A stretch of 64,000 nucleotides of DNA from assembly GCF_000758725.1 (NCBI RefSeq), contig NZ_CP009428.1, positions 6,510,001 through 6,574,000 of the forward strand. The letters run 5' to 3'. Under the pieces are notes generated by a model, which was not told the DNA's origin, searched no databases, and was given only the letters and a program-made list of their open reading frames with translations. Origin of the DNA: Paenibacillus odorifer. Lineage in GTDB: Bacteria; Bacillota; Bacilli; Paenibacillales; Paenibacillaceae. Shown here piece by piece: positions 35,944 to 44,625 of this stretch; the first letter of the stretch is position 1, and each line of letters begins with the position of its first letter. The translations under genes were made by a program, and so were the position numbers.

Positions 35944-37365
35944 TTAGTTGTTCCAGCCGGACTGGATTTGTTCCAAGGCTTGATCCAGTGTCGCTGTACC
36001 GCTCACATAGTCGGTCATCCCTTTCCAGAAGGTGCCTGCACCCACTTTACCCGGCATCAGGTCAGAGCCATCAAAACGCAGTGTGGAAGCATCTTGAACC
36101 AACTTCGCCATCCGGCGATCGGATTCAGAGGTATACCAATCAAGGGAAGCGTCATTCATAGGAGCAATTACGCCGCCAGATTGTACCCAGCTCTTAATCG
36201 ACTCTCCAGTGGTGAAGAACTCCATGACTGCACGAACCTCTGGACGATCGTTGAACATAGCGTAAATATCACCTGCAACCAGCACTGGTTTACCATATTG
36301 CGCATCAATTGGTGGCAAGTAGAACCAATCATAATCCTGATCAACCTTTGCCGTTTCAGGGAAGAAGCTTGTAATAAAGTTACCAAGCATATTAAACCAG
36401 GCTTTAGGCGGATCAGTGAACATTGGCGCTGGGGCATCCCCGAAGGATGTCGTCACGATGGACTTAGCGCCACCGTAAACATAATCCTTGTTGAGCCAAA
36501 TTTTAGACATGATTTCAACAGCATTTTTTACTTCTGGTGAAGTAAATGGCAGTTCACCTTTTACCCATTTATCGTAGTTCTCAGGCGTAGTCGTACGAAG
36601 CATTATATTTTCGACCCAGTCTGTTGCTGGCCAACCCGTTGCAGCACCGCTCTCAATGCCAATAGCCCAGGCAGGATCGCCATCCTTAGCAATTTGTTCC
36701 GTCAGCGCCATCAGCTCATCCCAAGTTTCAGGAACCTTGTAGCCTGCATCATCAAATTGTTTCTTTGGATACCATACCAAGCTTTTTACATTACTGCGGT
36801 TCCAAATCCCCGCCATGATCTTCCCGTCTTTTCCGTCCATCGTAGACATATCGAGCCAGCTCTTGTTGTAATTAGCCGTCAATTTATCTTGATCCAGCAC
36901 GCTGGTCAAATCGATAACCTTGCCCGTCTTAGCAATCGACGCCAGCAGTCCCGGCTGCGGGAAGTCAGCGATATCAGGAGCATTACCGCCGTCCACACGA
37001 ATATTTATTGTAGCTTCGAACTCCTTGGAGCCCTCGTATTGAATATCGATCCCTGTCTTCTCTTCAAATTCTTTAATGCTGCTCTCAAATTTCACTTGGT
37101 CAGCATCTACGAAGGGGCCAAACATTGTTACTTTAGTCCCTTTATATTCACCTTTCATCGCTAAATCTAACGGGGAACCCGAAGGTTCAGCACTAGGTGC
37201 GTTTGTCGCTTTCTCGGTGTTATCTGCTGTTGGGCTGACTGTTGCCGCCGGTGGATCTGTAGGCGCCGCATTATTGTTGCCTCCGCCGCATGCGCTCAGC
37301 GTCATTGTGAAGGATAAACACAGTACTAAAGCCAACGACTTTTTACGTCCTGAGATCTTCTTCAT
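35944..37365 (-). CDS. Carbohydrate ABC substrate-binding lipoprotein (AglE-like)
   Basis: Extracellular lipoprotein receptor of the alpha-glucoside importer, 473 residues. The signal peptide MKKISGRKKSLALVLCLSF ends in lipobox LSAC, followed by a Gly/Asn/Pro/Thr linker and a family-1 solute-binding fold. The frame is open to 37467, but ATG 37365 begins the signal peptide and has GGGGATG upstream. The substrate is inferred as an alpha-linked glucose disaccharide from the AglG-type permease insert and the GH65 phosphorylase in the operon. It is the first operon gene after the promoter. Confidence 0.9.
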   Translation of the reverse strand: MKKISGRKKSLALVLCLSFTMTLSACGGGNNNAAPTDPPAATVSPTADNTEKATNAPSAEPSGSPLDLAMKGEYKGTKVTMFGPFVDADQVKFESSIKEFEEKTGIDIQYEGSKEFEATINIRVDGGNAPDIADFPQPGLLASIAKTGKVIDLTSVLDQDKLTANYNKSWLDMSTMDGKDGKIMAGIWNRSNVKSLVWYPKKQFDDAGYKVPETWDELMALTEQIAKDGDPAWAIGIESGAATGWPATDWVENIMLRTTTPENYDKWVKGELPFTSPEVKNAVEIMSKIWLNKDYVYGGAKSIVTTSFGDAPAPMFTDPPKAWFNMLGNFITSFFPETAKVDQDYDWFYLPPIDAQYGKPVLVAGDIYAMFNDRPEVRAVMEFFTTGESIKSWVQSGGVIAPMNDASLDWYTSESDRRMAKLVQDASTLRFDGSDLMPGKVGAGTFWKGMTDYVSGTATLDQALEQIQSGWNN

Positions 37366-37461
37366 ATTTTGTACATCCCCTTTAATGGTTATAGAGATAA
37401 CATCATATTCAATCATCCGGGCACCCTGGCATGTATTAGCAGCTTGTAGCAGATCACCTCC

Positions 37462-37477
37462 TTGCAAAGCTTTTCAG
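37462..37477. promoter_or_regulatory. LacI-type operator, promoter-proximal copy
   Basis: TTGCAAAG/CTTTTCAG: an imperfect 8+8 dyad (six of eight arm positions paired) centred on 37469/37470. It matches the perfect palindrome at 37659 in its centre and right arm. It lies just downstream of a -35/-10 pair on the minus strand (TTGTGA 37510-37515, 18 bases, TATTTA 37486-37491). Confidence 0.6.
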
Positions 37478-37526
37478 AAGACAGGTAAATATCCTAAAAT
37501 CAAACTCCATCACAAATGTAATTTAA

Positions 37527-37540
37527 TAATAGCGCTTACA
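37527..37540 (-). promoter_or_regulatory. cre-like catabolite repression site, importer promoter
   Basis: TGTAAGCGCTATTA on the minus strand differs from the CcpA consensus TGWAANCGNTNWCA at one position. It lies directly upstream of the proposed -35, so CcpA control by glucose is plausible. Confidence 0.6.
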
Positions 37541-37658
37541 TTTTTTATATTATCATAATTAGTGACCGTTTCCAATCGGAAAATGAGATGTTTTTCATAA
37601 GAATTCATACTATTTTCTATCCTAACATTTAAATTTTAATTAAGACCGATACATAGCT

Positions 37659-37674
37659 CTGAAAAGCTTTTCAG
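37659..37674. promoter_or_regulatory. LacI-type operator, perfect palindrome
   Basis: CTGAAAAGCTTTTCAG, a perfect 16-bp palindrome with the central GC step typical of LacI-family sites. About 197 bases separate its centre from the proximal copy, a distance that would allow looping. It lies between the repressor stop and the importer promoter. Confidence 0.7.
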
Positions 37675-37700
37675 AAGAAGGTCACAAAAATAAAGGGCCT

Positions 37701-38705
37701 TTATTTTTCCCGCGTGGATTCCCGCACAATCAGCTTATGCTCCATCTTTTCATTCAATACCTGGACACCACCTGTTGTGAGCAATTCATGCAGCATCTCC
37801 GCCGCCCGATAACCTAACTCATAAATCGGCTGTGCAATTGTGGTCAGCTTTGGAATGAACATACTCGACATCCGCAAATTATCAAATCCAATCACAGATA
37901 CCTGCCCCGGAACTAGAATATTACGATCCTTCAGATAAGAAATCGTCCCCATTGCAAATTCGTCAGCAACACAGAAAACGGCAGTCAGCTCGGGATAATC
38001 AGTAAACAACTCATGCGCCGCTTGATAAGCGTGTTCGAACCGGTGATTGGCATACTTGCTCTTCACAATATTCTGTTGTAGTCCAAACTCTGTTAACGCT
38101 CTTACAAAACCCTCATAACGAGGCGGGCCGGATACGGAGTTATCATGGTTAAAACCAATCATGCCAATGTCCTTATGCCCTAAATCAATCAGAAACTTTA
38201 CCGCATCGTAAGCCGCCTGTTCATCATCTACCTCCACAGATGGAATGTCGTACTCATCAGAATGCGAGGATACCAACACAAAAGGAATTCTACAACCGAC
38301 TAATTTGTCATGTGTCTCAGGATAAAGGACATCACTGGCGAACACGATCCCATCCACCTGCTTCTCATGGAAGTTATCAATGTAAGACAACATCCGTTCT
38401 TTGTCGCGGTCCGTATTGCAGATCATTAAACTGTATCCAAGCTTGATGCATGCATCCTGCATTCCCCGAATAACCCCTGCGAAATACAGGTTCTCAATAT
38501 CCGGAATCAGCAGGCCCAGTGTAAAAGACTTCTTGTAGATCAGGCCCCGTGCAAACGCATTTGGTTGATATTGCAAACGTTCTACAGCCTCCATCACTCG
38601 ATTCCGTTTGCTCTCTACGACCGTATTCGGTGCATTCATAACACGCGATACGGTGCTGATCGACACCTCCGCCATTCTGGCAACATCTCTTATGGTTGGC
38701 TTCAT
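37701..38705 (-). CDS. LacI family repressor of the alpha-glucoside operon
   Basis: A 334-residue regulator. The HTH is TIRDVARMAEVSISTVSRVMN with hinge helix YQPNAFARGL, followed by a sugar-binding periplasmic-protein-like core. It is upstream of the binding-protein gene on the same strand. Two matching palindromes lie in the 335-base gap between them, so local repression relieved by an alpha-glucoside or its product is expected. Its own upstream region carries a cre-like site. Confidence 0.92.
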   Translation of the reverse strand: MKPTIRDVARMAEVSISTVSRVMNAPNTVVESKRNRVMEAVERLQYQPNAFARGLIYKKSFTLGLLIPDIENLYFAGVIRGMQDACIKLGYSLMICNTDRDKERMLSYIDNFHEKQVDGIVFASDVLYPETHDKLVGCRIPFVLVSSHSDEYDIPSVEVDDEQAAYDAVKFLIDLGHKDIGMIGFNHDNSVSGPPRYEGFVRALTEFGLQQNIVKSKYANHRFEHAYQAAHELFTDYPELTAVFCVADEFAMGTISYLKDRNILVPGQVSVIGFDNLRMSSMFIPKLTTIAQPIYELGYRAAEMLHELLTTGGVQVLNEKMEHKLIVRESTREK

Positions 38706-38782
38706 AACGATAACTTCCTTTTTTTCAGGTAACTTTTCGATGTGATTATAGCAAGCCCGTTAAGAAATAACAACAGATTTTT

Positions 38783-38796
38783 TAAAGCGCTTACAT
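38783..38796 (-). promoter_or_regulatory. cre-like site upstream of the LacI gene
   Basis: TGTAAGCGCTTTAA on the minus strand, one mismatch from the CcpA consensus (position 13). It is 78 bases upstream of the repressor ATG. Confidence 0.55.
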
Positions 38797-38963
38797 TTTA
38801 TTTAAAAGACATACTTATTCCTTATCTAATCATTACAAAGTGCGTATAACTTACTTAAAGTGTGTATATAGTTTTATTACATGGTATACTAGGCGAGTAG
38901 CATTATTCGCAGCTACAAATACTGCTCTAGACTATCTGAGCGTTTATTATAGGAGGGATTACA

Positions 38964-39977
38964 TTGAAGCAACAGCGCGATATTCGATTCTCCGTACTGG
39001 ACTTAGCCTCTATTGTGGAGGGTGGCACAGCGGCAGACTCTTTTCATAACTCTTTAGCTTTAGCTCAACATGCTGAGGAATGGGGCTATCACCGGTATTG
39101 GTTTGCTGAGCATCACAACATGATTGGTGTTGCCAGTTCTGCTACCTCACTCTTAATTGGCCACATTGCTGGCGGCACAAAAAGCATACGCGTAGGCTCT
39201 GGAGGCATCATGTTGTCCAACCACGCACCACTTGTCATTGCTGAACAATTCGGGACCCTCGAATCCCTATATCCAGGACGGATTGATTTAGGACTGGGCA
39301 GAGCCCCGGGATCGGATCAACCGGCTTCCCGTGCGCTACGCCGTGGTCTCGGAAGCGACGGCAGTGACTTCCCCGAGCAGTTAAGTGAGCTCAGAGCCTA
39401 CTTCGATCCTGCAGGTGCAGGATCACGACCGGCCGGAGTTCGTGCGGTTCCCGGTGAAGGCTTGAATATCCCCATCTGGCTGCTGGGCTCCAGCGGTTTT
39501 AGTGCTCAGCTGGCAGGAAAACTAGGTTTACCTTTTGCTTTCGCCAGCCATTTCGCACCAGAGTATTTACTACAGGCCTTACACATCTATCATAGCAATT
39601 TCCGTCCTTCAGCAGCACTAGACAAGCCTTATGTGATGGTCGGAGTTGGCATTACAGCGGCCGATACTGTGAATGAGGCAAGACGACTGGCTACCTCGCA
39701 GCAGCAGCAATTCCTTAATATCATCCGCGGACGTACGGGGAAGTTACAACCACCGGTTGATAGTATGGAGGGGCTATGGACGATGCAAGAAAAAGCAGCC
39801 ATGCTTGAGAAGCAGCGTTACTCTTTCGCTGGTGATAAAGCAGCAATTAAAGAACGGCTTCAAGAAATTCTGCAAGAGACACAGGCCGATGAATTGATTG
39901 TTTCTGGTGGAATTTATGATCATAACGCTCGTCTACGCTCTTATGAGATTGTAGCCGAAGCTATGAAGGAAATCTAA
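38964..39977 (+). CDS. LLM class flavin-dependent oxidoreductase
   Basis: Luciferase-like monooxygenase family protein of 337 residues, probably FMN-dependent and cytosolic. Typical segments are WFAEHHNM near residue 47, SLYPGRIDLGLGRAPG (core GRIDLGLGRAPG) and a C-terminal DELIVSGGIYDHNARLRSYE (core DELIVSGGIYDH). This subgroup (YceB-like) is common in Firmicutes and the substrate is unknown. The start codon is TTG 38964 with AGGAGG seven bases upstream; no ATG lies nearby. Monocistronic, ending at a strong terminator. Confidence 0.9.
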   Translation: MKQQRDIRFSVLDLASIVEGGTAADSFHNSLALAQHAEEWGYHRYWFAEHHNMIGVASSATSLLIGHIAGGTKSIRVGSGGIMLSNHAPLVIAEQFGTLESLYPGRIDLGLGRAPGSDQPASRALRRGLGSDGSDFPEQLSELRAYFDPAGAGSRPAGVRAVPGEGLNIPIWLLGSSGFSAQLAGKLGLPFAFASHFAPEYLLQALHIYHSNFRPSAALDKPYVMVGVGITAADTVNEARRLATSQQQQFLNIIRGRTGKLQPPVDSMEGLWTMQEKAAMLEKQRYSFAGDKAAIKERLQEILQETQADELIVSGGIYDHNARLRSYEIVAEAMKEI

Positions 39978-39992
39978 TTTATCATCATAATT

Positions 39993-40062
39993 AAGGCAAG
40001 ACGATAGGTCTGGTATCGGGGTTTGAGCCCTATTCCAGATGTATGTCTTGCCTTTTTATTTT
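39993..40062 (+). terminator. Terminator of the LLM oxidoreductase gene
   Basis: AAGGCAAGAC with partner GTCTTGCCTT, an inner CTGG/CCAG stem and GGG/CCC tip, then TTTTTATTTT. Confidence 0.9.
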
Positions 40063-40454
40063 GCATTCATAATCGTTCTCAATAAAACACAATTAAAACA
40101 ATGAATTATATAAAAATAAAGAGTTAAATAGAGAAAACTGCTGTAAATCCATTAATATAACTGATATTTGATCAAATATGATGAATTTTCTTCTAATATC
40201 CCATTTTTGTTTAGATATTATTTTGATTATACTTTAGTTATTCGCTATAACGAACGAATTGACGGTAGATCTCTATCCTCTCCTTCCGCTTTCACGGAGA
40301 TTCCTGCATGCGCACAAAAAAGTGGTTCTGTGAGATACTACTTATTTCGACAATGTTTGATGGAAAATACGATTAGAAAAGAAGAATTTGCCGGAAACCC
40401 GCAAATGATGTCTACAAAATTTAATATGGGGTTCAGGAGAAAGGAGCGAGTAAA
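40063..40454 (+). other. AT-rich leader region of the surface protein gene
   Basis: About 390 AT-rich bases with no gene I can support. A plausible -10 TATACT is at 40228-40233, without a convincing -35. The stretch downstream of it contains several short inverted repeats (CTCC...GGAG near 40280-40306), so the leader RNA may be structured, but I could not match it to a riboswitch class. The 96-codon frame inside it has neither a ribosome site nor a protein-like composition. Confidence 0.4.
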
Positions 40455-41486
40455 GTGAAGAAGAAATATCGCTCGGCTTTCATAGCTGCTTATATCCTGA
40501 CTATTCTAGCAGGAGTCATCTGGCATGCTGGCGGAGTTAGTGCGCAAGATACCATTAAGCTTACGGTGAATTCGCATACGACGAGCACAACCACCATGAA
40601 CAATATGCAGCCTGGTGATGAAACGAACTCAGAATACACAATTATTAATGCAGGTAGTGAGGGCTTTAATTACTATGTGGACTTCAAATTCATCTCTGGA
40701 GACGCAGAATTATACGATATTCTCCAAATGACACTCGAAAAAGAGGGAGTAATCATCTATTCAGGGGTGATGAGCGAGGCTGCCGGAAGAGTTACCATCG
40801 GTTCACTTGCCGGGGGAGAACAAAGTGTAATCCAAATGGATGTAATTTTCCCGTGGGAAGCAGGGAACGAATATCAAGGTAAAACCACAACTGTAGCCTT
40901 TGAGTTCTCCGCTTCTGGAGGACCGGAGCCATCCGCTGAACCTAGTCCTTCACCGACAGCAACGGCCACAGCTCAGCCTACACCTGAGCCAACACCGACA
41001 GCGACTACTACGCCTACAATAGAGCCAACTTCGACACCTACTGCCACGGCTACAGCTACACCTGAAGCTTCGCCGACAGCAACAGCATCACCAACCACGA
41101 CACCGACAGATTCACCGACAACTACCGCTTCACCAACTGCAACGGCAGTCGCCACACCAGGGCAATCAACGACACCAACACCATCGCCAACACCTACAGC
41201 TTCAACAGTAGTAGATGAAATTAGTGTTACTGAAGCACCGATCCCACTGGGTGGAGGCGATAATGAGCCAACAGCATCACCAAGTGCTGGCAGCCAAACT
41301 ACCAGCGCAACACCGCAGCCAAGCAATGAAATCGCCTTGCCTGATGATGAGCTTCCACTGGGGGCACCAGAGGTTGGCAACAAGCTTCCGAATACCGCTG
41401 AGCCTTGGTATAACTTGATTCTTGCCAGCTTAGCCATTGCGGTACTCAGCGTGATTATCATGCGCAGATTGAAATCGAAGAAATAA
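40455..41486 (+). CDS. Sortase-anchored surface protein with Thr/Pro-rich stalk and LPNTA signal
   Basis: A 343-residue cell-wall protein. Signal peptide residues 1-30; a folded domain of about 125 residues (beta-rich, with the QPGD...YTIINAGSEGFNYYVDF pattern, core YTIINAGSEGFNYYV, reminiscent of TasA/camelysin-like proteins); about 100 residues of Thr/Pro/Ser/Ala low complexity; then a sorting signal LPNTA at 311-315, a hydrophobic helix and a basic tail RRLKSKK. GTG 40455 follows AAGGAG at eight bases. LPNTA is the motif used by class D sortases, and a class D sortase gene follows 36 bases later. The domain function is unknown; the TasA resemblance is tentative. Confidence 0.88.
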   Translation: MKKKYRSAFIAAYILTILAGVIWHAGGVSAQDTIKLTVNSHTTSTTTMNNMQPGDETNSEYTIINAGSEGFNYYVDFKFISGDAELYDILQMTLEKEGVIIYSGVMSEAAGRVTIGSLAGGEQSVIQMDVIFPWEAGNEYQGKTTTVAFEFSASGGPEPSAEPSPSPTATATAQPTPEPTPTATTTPTIEPTSTPTATATATPEASPTATASPTTTPTDSPTTTASPTATAVATPGQSTTPTPSPTPTASTVVDEISVTEAPIPLGGGDNEPTASPSAGSQTTSATPQPSNEIALPDDELPLGAPEVGNKLPNTAEPWYNLILASLAIAVLSVIIMRRLKSKK

Positions 41487-41522
41487 CCACATTTTGCAGC
41501 ATAAGTCTGGAGGTGAGAGAGT

Positions 41523-42176
41523 ATGAAGGAGCGTAATGGTGTCTTGCTAGCCGTGAAGCTAATCTTCATACTCTCTTTAGTTGTGTTGATTTACTCGGTT
41601 GTACAGGTGGTCAAAGCACCGATCGAAGCTAAACAGGCTTTAAATGATTGGGCAAAAAAGAGGGAGGAAACAGTCGCCCACTCCCGTTCTGCCGAAGAAA
41701 CCCCTCTTCCCTTGGGAATGGTCAGTTCAGCCAAGGAACAGCCGCCCCCCGCTCATTCCTATACAGAAGGTGAAATCATAGGAGAGATTCGTTTCCCCAA
41801 ATTAAACAAAAAGATCGCAGTGCTAGAAGGCACGGAAAGCCCCGAGCTAAAAAAGGGAGCCGGACATTATAAAGGCAGCGCAGCTATCGGTGCCACCGGC
41901 AATAGTGTGCTCGCAGGCCACCGCGATACAGTGTTCCGTAATCTGGGAGAACTCGTGGCTGGAGATCTTATCGAGCTGGAAAGTACGGACGGGACTTTTA
42001 CCTATGAAGTAACAGGCAGCACAATTGTTGACGGGGACGAACGTGGTGCTATAAAGCCAAGTGATAAGGCCATCCTCACGTTGATTACCTGTTATCCCTT
42101 TTCATATGTGGGATCTGCACCGGACCGTTATTTACTTTCAGCGAAGTTAGTGAAACAAGAAATATTACCGCATTAA
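41523..42176 (+). CDS. Class D sortase
   Basis: Membrane-anchored cysteine transpeptidase of 217 residues. One N-terminal helix (residues 9-31), a proline-rich linker, then the sortase barrel. The catalytic residues are H133 in LAGHRDT, C190 in LITCYPF and R202 in APDRYLL. The CYPFSYVGSAPDRY block is typical of class D. GGAGGTGA precedes ATG 41523. Together with the LPNTA protein directly upstream it forms a dedicated substrate/enzyme pair. Confidence 0.93.
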   Translation: MKERNGVLLAVKLIFILSLVVLIYSVVQVVKAPIEAKQALNDWAKKREETVAHSRSAEETPLPLGMVSSAKEQPPPAHSYTEGEIIGEIRFPKLNKKIAVLEGTESPELKKGAGHYKGSAAIGATGNSVLAGHRDTVFRNLGELVAGDLIELESTDGTFTYEVTGSTIVDGDERGAIKPSDKAILTLITCYPFSYVGSAPDRYLLSAKLVKQEILPH

Positions 42177-42271
42177 ACCTAAATATTACCTCAATCTTCT
42201 TCCTCAGGGATGAGACCTTATATGGAAAGTGATACTATATATATACAATAGTAAAGAGGAGATGACCCAAG

Positions 42272-43504
42272 GTGAAGAAAGAGGTTGTAGAACGGTTTAT
42301 TTCGTATGCACAAATGGATACCCAATCGAATGAAGATAATGAGACTTGCCCATCCACTCCGGGACAGATGGTTCTGGCCCACAAGCTGGTTGAAGAGCTT
42401 AAGGAAATCGGTATGGAGGAAGTCCAGGTGGACGAGCATGGCTATGTTATGGCGACACTCCCTGCGAATACGGACAAGGATGTTCCGACCATTGGTTTTT
42501 TAGCCCATTTGGATACGGCGACTGATTTTACCGGAACGAATGTGAAGCCACAGATTATCGAGAACTATGATGGTCAAGATATTCTTTTGAATAAAGAGCT
42601 GAATGTTGTATTGTCCACAGCGAGCTTTCCGGAGCTGGCGGAATACAAAGGCCACACCTTAATTACAACTGATGGCACGACCCTGCTTGGCGCAGATAAT
42701 AAAGCCGGTATTGCTGAGATTATGACCGCCATGCATTACCTCATTCAACATTCAGAAATCAAACACGGCAAGATTAGAGTTGCCTTCACACCAGACGAAG
42801 AAATCGGCCGCGGGCCTCATAAATTTGACGTAGCCGCTTTTAATGCTTCCTATGCTTACACTGTAGACGGAGGTCCACTCGGAGAATTAGAGTATGAAAG
42901 CTTTAATGCTGCGTCTGCTAAAATCTCAGTCTACGGCGTTAATGTTCACCCTGGTACTGCAAAAGGAAAGATGATTCATTCCGCCAAAATCGCCATGGCA
43001 CTTCATCTCAGACTCCCTGCTGAGGAAGCGCCCGAATATACAGACGGTTATGATGGCTTTTATCACCTAAGCTCTATAGAAGGCACACCTGAATTCAGCA
43101 AGCTGCAATATATCATCCGCGACTTCGACCGTGAGAAATTCGAGGCACGTAAAGCTTATCTCTCAGCTGTCGTAGAAGAATTCAAAAGCATCCATGGCGA
43201 AGAGAACATCGTGCTTGAAATGAAGGACCAATATTACAATATGCGCGAAAAAATCGAGCCTGTGCGTCATATCGTCGATATTGCCCATGAGGCGATGGAG
43301 AACCTTAACATCACACCGATCATCCGCCCGATTCGCGGAGGTACAGATGGCTCGCAGCTTTCCTACATGGGCTTGCCGACACCTAATATTTTCACCGGAG
43401 GCGAGAATTTCCATGGCAAATTCGAATATGCGTCTGCGGACAATATGGTAAAAGCGGTAAATGTTATCGTGGAGATTGCTAAGCTATTCGAACAGAAAGC
43501 CTAA
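42272..43504 (+). CDS. pepT: Peptidase T (tripeptide aminopeptidase)
   Basis: Cytosolic dizinc enzyme that removes the N-terminal residue from tripeptides, 410 residues as usual. Zinc and catalytic positions are visible: His/Asp in FLAHLDTATD, Asp in LGADNKAG, Glu-Glu in FTPDEEIGRG, Asp in YTVDGGPLGE, and His in GGENFHGKFEY. The start is GTG 42272 with GAGGAG ten bases upstream. It has its own terminator; the sortase gene upstream is separated by about 95 bases with AT-rich promoter-like sequence. Confidence 0.95.
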   Translation: MKKEVVERFISYAQMDTQSNEDNETCPSTPGQMVLAHKLVEELKEIGMEEVQVDEHGYVMATLPANTDKDVPTIGFLAHLDTATDFTGTNVKPQIIENYDGQDILLNKELNVVLSTASFPELAEYKGHTLITTDGTTLLGADNKAGIAEIMTAMHYLIQHSEIKHGKIRVAFTPDEEIGRGPHKFDVAAFNASYAYTVDGGPLGELEYESFNAASAKISVYGVNVHPGTAKGKMIHSAKIAMALHLRLPAEEAPEYTDGYDGFYHLSSIEGTPEFSKLQYIIRDFDREKFEARKAYLSAVVEEFKSIHGEENIVLEMKDQYYNMREKIEPVRHIVDIAHEAMENLNITPIIRPIRGGTDGSQLSYMGLPTPNIFTGGENFHGKFEYASADNMVKAVNVIVEIAKLFEQKA

Positions 43505-43536
43505 AGCATTATCCGCATCACTCCTTTAAAACACCA

Positions 43537-43577
43537 AAAATCCCTGTAGAGGCCGATCCAGACCTCTCAGGGATTAT
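43537..43577 (+). terminator. Terminator of pepT
   Basis: AATCCCTG-T-AGAGG with partner CCTCT-CAGGGATT, followed by a short T/A run; near-perfect 13-bp stem with one bulge. Confidence 0.75.
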
Positions 43578-43598
43578 TAATGTTCTTAGACTATTCGA

Positions 43599-43976
43599 TT
43601 AGCATCTTTCTTCCGGCGGCGTGTCCTTCCAGATCACGTTTTCTCCGTAATTTTTACCCCAATCGTACATCAATCGAAGGACGGGAAGCAGACTTTGGCC
43701 GTATGAAGTCAGGGAATACTCTACTTTTGGTGGAACCTCAGCGTACACTTTTCTTAGAACCAACTGGTCCTCTTCAAGCTCGCGAAGCTGATTGGTCAAC
43801 ATTTTTTGCGTGATATGAGGAATTAGCTTTTTCAGCTCGCTGAACCGCTTTGTCCCTTCAAGCCCAAGATGCCAGAGGATAATCAGCTTCCATTTCCCTC
43901 CGATCACCGCAAGCGTTAATTCCTTCTCACAGTTAATTTCCTTCAAGTTTATGCGATCTTTAATCTCGGTTGCCAT
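43599..43976 (-). CDS. hxlR: HxlR family transcriptional regulator
   Basis: A 125-residue winged-helix protein. The HxlR signature is ELTLAVIGGKWKLIILWHL (core IGGKWKLIILWHL), preceded by a Cys (C16) at the position that senses electrophiles in HypR/YodB-like relatives. In B. subtilis HxlR activates hxlAB in response to formaldehyde. Here the gene follows hxlA and hxlB on the same strand, behind a terminator, so it may have its own promoter or be reached by read-through. In B. subtilis the regulator gene is divergent instead. The context makes HxlR more likely than YodB. Confidence 0.85.
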   Translation of the reverse strand: MATEIKDRINLKEINCEKELTLAVIGGKWKLIILWHLGLEGTKRFSELKKLIPHITQKMLTNQLRELEEDQLVLRKVYAEVPPKVEYSLTSYGQSLLPVLRLMYDWGKNYGENVIWKDTPPEERC

Positions 43977-44015
43977 TCCTAAAGTGCCTCCTCTCTCCTG
44001 TTATCATACTAACAC

Positions 44016-44050
44016 AAAAACGAATAACCTCCTTATAGGAAGGCATTCGT
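44016..44050 (-). terminator. Terminator after hxlB
   Basis: Minus-strand ACGAATGCCTTCC, 5-base loop, GGAGGTTATTCGT, then TTTTTGTG. One mismatch and one G-T pair in the stem. It separates hxlAB from hxlR. Confidence 0.82.
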
Positions 44051-44060
44051 TTCTGTACGT

Positions 44061-44618
44061 TCACTCTAAATTAGCATGCTTGCCGAACATTTGCTGATTC
44101 GTCTGCCCCGTCTTCTCCATCATTCGCAGAATAATAGCATCATAAAAGACCAACATCGTCTGTTCGAATAAAGAAGCCATCGGCTGGATCGTGCTGTAGC
44201 TTCCACTGGCCGGATCTTTTGGAGATCCCGGCAGCTTCACTGTGTAGCCCGCTAAACGTCCAACCGTCGAATCCGGCGCAATGGTAACGGCAACAACTTC
44301 TGCACCCACCCCTTTGGCTTTCTCAGCCATAGAGATCAACCCTTTCGTCTCACCGGAACCGGAACCGAGGACTAACACATCCCCCTGTTCAATCCCCGGA
44401 GTCACCGTTTCGCCTACAACATAAGCCTCTTTACCAACATGCATTAACCGCATAGCAAAGGCCCGTCCCATCAATCCAGATCTGCCCGCTCCAGCCACGA
44501 AGATCTTGTTGGACTGAAGCAGCAGCTCAGCCATTCGCTCAGTCTCTTCTTCATCAAGCTGAGATATGGAGCGCTGGAGCTCCTCTATAATTCGCTGCGC
44601 GTATTTCATTGTATCCAT
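44061..44618 (-). CDS. hxlB: 6-phospho-3-hexuloisomerase
   Basis: Converts D-arabino-3-hexulose 6-phosphate to fructose 6-phosphate in the ribulose monophosphate pathway. Cytosolic SIS-domain protein of 185 residues with VAGAGRSGLMGRAFAMRL (core AGRSGLMGRAFAMR), VLGSGSGET and a C-terminal FEQTMLVFYDAIIL helix carrying the catalytic-region Glu. It follows hxlA by seven bases. Confidence 0.93.
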   Translation of the reverse strand: MDTMKYAQRIIEELQRSISQLDEEETERMAELLLQSNKIFVAGAGRSGLMGRAFAMRLMHVGKEAYVVGETVTPGIEQGDVLVLGSGSGETKGLISMAEKAKGVGAEVVAVTIAPDSTVGRLAGYTVKLPGSPKDPASGSYSTIQPMASLFEQTMLVFYDAIILRMMEKTGQTNQQMFGKHANLE

Positions 44619-44625
44619 TGTAATC

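Noticed and set aside
38840..39049. 69-codon frame upstream of the LLM oxidoreductase
   Set aside because: Overlaps the TTG-started gene with a strong ribosome site, and its own start has none.
40230..40454. c-di-GMP riboswitch in the surface-protein leader
   Set aside because: Two cyclase genes in the window made this attractive, but the conserved GGCAAA and GGACGCAAAG segments are not there.
40168..40458. 96-codon frame ahead of the surface protein
   Set aside because: No ribosome site, biased composition, and it runs past the GTG start of the true gene.
40918..41210. Tandem DNA repeat or mobile element
   Set aside because: The Thr/Pro/Ala codon repetition is irregular and in frame with a surface-protein stalk; no direct-repeat unit of fixed length is present.
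40973..41569. 198-codon minus-strand frame opposite the Thr/Pro-rich stalk
   Set aside because: It is Val/Gly-rich only because the plus strand encodes Pro/Thr repeats; no ribosome site.
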